Shown here piece after piece: positions 31,534 to 34,017 of a DNA stretch of 34,017 nucleotides (the stretch's first letter is position 1; each line of letters begins with the position of its first letter). A program made the position numbers and the translations under genes. The DNA lies in the NCBI GenBank assembly GCA_017303655.1, contig JAFLCE010000047.1, positions 1-34,017 of the forward strand. Reading direction: 5' to 3'. Source of the DNA: Anaerolineae bacterium (GTDB lineage Bacteria; Chloroflexota; Anaerolineae; Anaerolineales; Villigracilaceae). The notes under the pieces are model-generated. The model worked only from the letters and a program-made list of their open reading frames with translations. It made no database searches and had not been told where the DNA came from.

Positions 31534-33158
31534 AGCCCGCCTCGCATCACAGTGGCGTTATAGAAGAAATGAGCGATGGTTCCAAGGGCTAATGCCAGCC
31601 AGTAGGGGAAGCGCAGTTTGATGCGCATCAGAGTCACAAGCGAGGTAAAGATGAAATGCGCCACCAATGGAATCAACAAGAACACGCCCGCTCCAAATAA
31701 AGCGCCGGAGACATTTGCCTCAGACACCACACTGACCGAAATCAGCAAAAGTAATTTTTCGCCGATCAAGAATCCAAGTGCCGAGAGGAAAGACAACCCA
31801 ATGATCTCGCGTACCGAAGTCACCACGCCGCGCTCTGCCAAAACGACGATGCCGACCGTTTTGACTACTTCTTCGATCAATGCGGCAGTGAGCAAAGTAG
31901 CACCAAGGATCAACCCAACCGGCAGGTTGGTGGCAAATGCCAGCATCACCACCTGTGCCATGTACACCGCTGGAATCACCAGCAGACTCCACAAGGTCAC
32001 TGCGAACCAGGGCTTGGAATGCGCCATCATTAAATAAATGGCATCGCCGATCTTGCGTGTGATCGGTTTATAGCCCATCAAAAATTCTTCATTCAACAAT
32101 CTCGTCCCGGCGAACATGGCGAAGCCGAAGATCGCCGTCATGGGCAGCGAAGGCAATAGATATTCACGCCAGCCAAACGGTTCTGCGCGATACATTTTCA
32201 CAGCCAAGGTCAACGGCGAGATATATGCCAGGTCACTACTATTGGTGAACATCGCCGGAAAAACCAGATACGCCGTCGTCATCGTCGTCACCAGCATCGA
32301 AATAAAGGTCGTATCTTTGAAGTTTCGGTAGAACAACGGCACCATCAAATAGATCGCAAAAATGAACAGGGTCGTTGGTGCAAAGATCATCAACGCCAGC
32401 GGAATATCACCCTTCGTCAAATACGCGATCAAGATCGTGGTCGAGAGCGCGAACACGGCATACGGCAGCATCTTGCCAAGGATGATCTGCAACGGCGTGA
32501 CAGGCGCAGACAGCAAAATCGTTAGGCGGCGGTTTGATTTTTCATCCATGAAACTGCTGGTAAAGAAAATGCTGATGAAGGTGATCGGCAGGATGTAGAT
32601 CAACGCGACCAGCACTTGTGTGAAAGGAGCCGGAGGCGGAGTCAACGATGGGATGATTATTTCTTCCGGCTTGGTGGATTCTGGAGGCGCATCCCCCGCA
32701 TCAATCCCCGCCTGAGGCTGTTCGGCGCTGAGATAGTTGATGCCCACCCGCAGCGGGAACGCGTCTGCTTCTGCGAACGAATTCCCAACGCGAACGAGCT
32801 CTGACTTTTCCATATATTGTTTGAGCGCGCGCTCAGCAAACTGAGACTTGTCATCTGCGCGTGAAAATACATCCGCATCGATGATGAGCACGTCAATGGA
32901 CTGATCCGCCAAAAGCGACTGTCCTTCTTCTGCGCTGACTTCGATCACAGCAAAACGACTGTCATTGATCTCTGGTACATCGCCCGAAATGCCCACGCGA
33001 TACAAGCCGCTGCCCAGCGAAACTGTATCGTGCAAGGAATAGGCTGAGATCCCTAGCACTGCCAGCAACAACACCACCGCCAGCGGACTGGCTCCGCCGC
33101 CGAAACGTTTTCTTAAACGGGTAATTTCCCGCCATGCGATCACAAGGATTTGATTCAT
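31530..33158 (-). CDS. ABC-2 permease fused to PrsW-like protease domain
   Basis: A 542-residue fusion. Residues 1-355 are a NatB-like ABC-2 permease: one helix, outside domain (45-180), then five helices with the coupling segment SFMDEKSNRRLTILLSAPVTPL. From about 385 to 540 there is a separate set of helices with the residues of the PrsW/CPBP intramembrane protease clan: LIEEVVKTVG (Glu429, Glu430, Lys433), GFLIGEKLL (Glu467), VAHFIFTS (His501) and IAHFFYN (His530). PrsW proteases use a Glu-Glu pair and histidines, so the site looks complete. It may cleave a membrane protein as part of transport or regulation. The second permease overlaps its stop in ATGA. Confidence 0.82.
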   Translation of the reverse strand: MNQILVIAWREITRLRKRFGGGASPLAVVLLLAVLGISAYSLHDTVSLGSGLYRVGISGDVPEINDSRFAVIEVSAEEGQSLLADQSIDVLIIDADVFSRADDKSQFAERALKQYMEKSELVRVGNSFAEADAFPLRVGINYLSAEQPQAGIDAGDAPPESTKPEEIIIPSLTPPPAPFTQVLVALIYILPITFISIFFTSSFMDEKSNRRLTILLSAPVTPLQIILGKMLPYAVFALSTTILIAYLTKGDIPLALMIFAPTTLFIFAIYLMVPLFYRNFKDTTFISMLVTTMTTAYLVFPAMFTNSSDLAYISPLTLAVKMYRAEPFGWREYLLPSLPMTAIFGFAMFAGTRLLNEEFLMGYKPITRKIGDAIYLMMAHSKPWFAVTLWSLLVIPAVYMAQVVMLAFATNLPVGLILGATLLTAALIEEVVKTVGIVVLAERGVVTSVREIIGLSFLSALGFLIGEKLLLLISVSVVSEANVSGALFGAGVFLLIPLVAHFIFTSLVTLMRIKLRFPYWLALALGTIAHFFYNATVMRGGL

Positions 33159-33188
33159 CGTTTTCTACGCTCGTTGTTTACTTTGAGA

Positions 33189-33194
33189 TAAAAT
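33189..33194 (+). promoter_or_regulatory. -10 box (TAAAAT) of the divergent ATPase
   Basis: TAAAAT followed by 6 bases and ATG at 33201, with no ribosome site, predicting a leaderless message. The 42-bp gap must also hold the promoter of the permease operon on the other strand. Confidence 0.5.
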
Positions 33195-33200
33195 TACAAC

Positions 33201-34017
33201 ATGATACAACTTACAGACGTTTCCAAACGCTACGATAATACTACAGTCGTTCAAGGGCTGAACTTACAGATCAATCAGGGTGAGATCGTTGGCATCATCG
33301 GACATAATGGCGCTGGGAAAAGCACCACCATGAAAATGATCGCCGGGCTGATCGAACCCACCTCCGGCGATATCCGCGTGATGGGGCAGGATATGGTCAA
33401 GCACAGCATCAAGGTCAAACAACGCATCGGCTATTTGCCCGAGGAAAGTCCGTTGTATGAGGCGATGACCGCCCAGCAATATTTGTTATTCTTTTCCGAG
33501 CTTTATCAAATGCCACGTCAGAAAGCCATGGGGCGCATTGACGGGTTGTTGGAGTCTCTGGGCTTGGAACAAAAGAACAAGCTGACGGGAGAATATTCCA
33601 AGGGCATGAAGCGCAAGACCGCCATCGCACGGACCTTGCTGCATGATCCTGAATTGCTCATCCTCGATGAACCGAATTCAGGTCTCGACCCGTTGACTTC
33701 CTTCTTTATTATCAACTATCTCAAAACCTTGAAGCGCGAAGGCAAGACCATCTTACTGAGTGCGCATAACCTATTTCACGTCGAAACAATCTGCGACCGG
33801 GTCGCCATTATCAAGAATGGGAAACTGCTAGTCTTCGACACCATGGACGCGATCCGTTCCCGGCTTGGAAAGCGCGAGTATCAAGTCATTTTTCACTCAG
33901 ACGATAAACTGGAGTATGAGCAGATCGGCGGCAATTATATTTTCCGCACACATGATGTCGATGGCATCGCACATATGCTCGAAACGGTCTCTGCCAAAGG
34001 CTGGACATTGGTAGACC
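33201..34017 (+). CDS. ABC transporter ATPase, partial
   Basis: Runs off the window; 272 residues are visible. Walker A GHNGAGKST (34-42), Q-loop YLPEESP, signature YSKGMKRKTAIART (Lys in place of the first Gly), Walker B LLILDEPNSGLDP and H-loop SAHNL. A C-terminal extension is still in progress at the window end. It is divergent from the two ABC-2 permeases and is the natural ATPase for them. The start is leaderless, 6 bases after TAAAAT. Confidence 0.93.
   Translation, partial: MIQLTDVSKRYDNTTVVQGLNLQINQGEIVGIIGHNGAGKSTTMKMIAGLIEPTSGDIRVMGQDMVKHSIKVKQRIGYLPEESPLYEAMTAQQYLLFFSELYQMPRQKAMGRIDGLLESLGLEQKNKLTGEYSKGMKRKTAIARTLLHDPELLILDEPNSGLDPLTSFFIINYLKTLKREGKTILLSAHNLFHVETICDRVAIIKNGKLLVFDTMDAIRSRLGKREYQVIFHSDDKLEYEQIGGNYIFRTHDVDGIAHMLETVSAKGWTLVD

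Overview
The window looks like a chromosomal segment from a Chloroflexota bacterium, probably class Anaerolineae. This is inferred from overall gene content, moderate GC, Thr/Pro-rich linkers joined to SH3b domains, a polyphosphate glucokinase, and promoters of which several abut the start codon. No rRNA, tRNA, CRISPR array, transposase or phage gene was found, and no decisive marker gene is present.

Region 1 (1-5.7 kb): a partial L-asparaginase of the Rhizobium etli type II family, starting at a GTG that overlaps the stop of an MBL-fold protein with a degenerate metal site. Next come a GAF-GAF-PAS histidine kinase, a divergent HAD phosphatase and an MFS exporter. Region 2 (5.7-10.3 kb): a MarR regulator followed by two half-size ABC exporters that form a heterodimer with one consensus and one degenerate ATP site. 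A palindromic operator lies on the MarR promoter.

Region 3 (10.4-16.5 kb) is the most unusual. A minus-strand unit encodes a coiled-coil protein, a membrane protein (coiled coil, longin/roadblock-like domain, one TM, Thr/Pro linker, SH3b), a Ras/Rab-like small GTPase whose switch-II Gln is replaced, and a PAS-GAF-HD-GYP protein. Facing away from it is a TIR protein with the same topology: cytoplasmic TIR, one TM, Thr/Pro linker, SH3b outside. The 372-bp gap between them holds two tandem minus-strand terminators and a candidate small RNA. I read the locus as a possible envelope-sensing system linking a surface SH3b sensor to a small GTPase and cyclic-di-GMP turnover, with a TIR enzyme alongside.

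Region 4 (16.5-25.9 kb): an amphi-Trp protein, an EamA transporter with a small membrane protein, a DEAD-box RNA helicase behind a structured leader, polyphosphate glucokinase, an ArsR-like regulator with a DHA3 MFS exporter, and an ABC-2 transporter. Region 5 (25.9-34 kb): a small unknown protein, an Lnt-like CN-hydrolase membrane protein, a NarL-type two-component system with a candidate operator, a methyltransferase, and a divergent ABC-2 exporter. One permease of that exporter is fused to a PrsW-like intramembrane protease domain; its ATPase runs off the window end.

Three kinds of non-coding structure recur: GTAG...CTAC palindromes just past stop codons, degenerate heptamer arrays, and -10 boxes 6-8 nt before the start codon.
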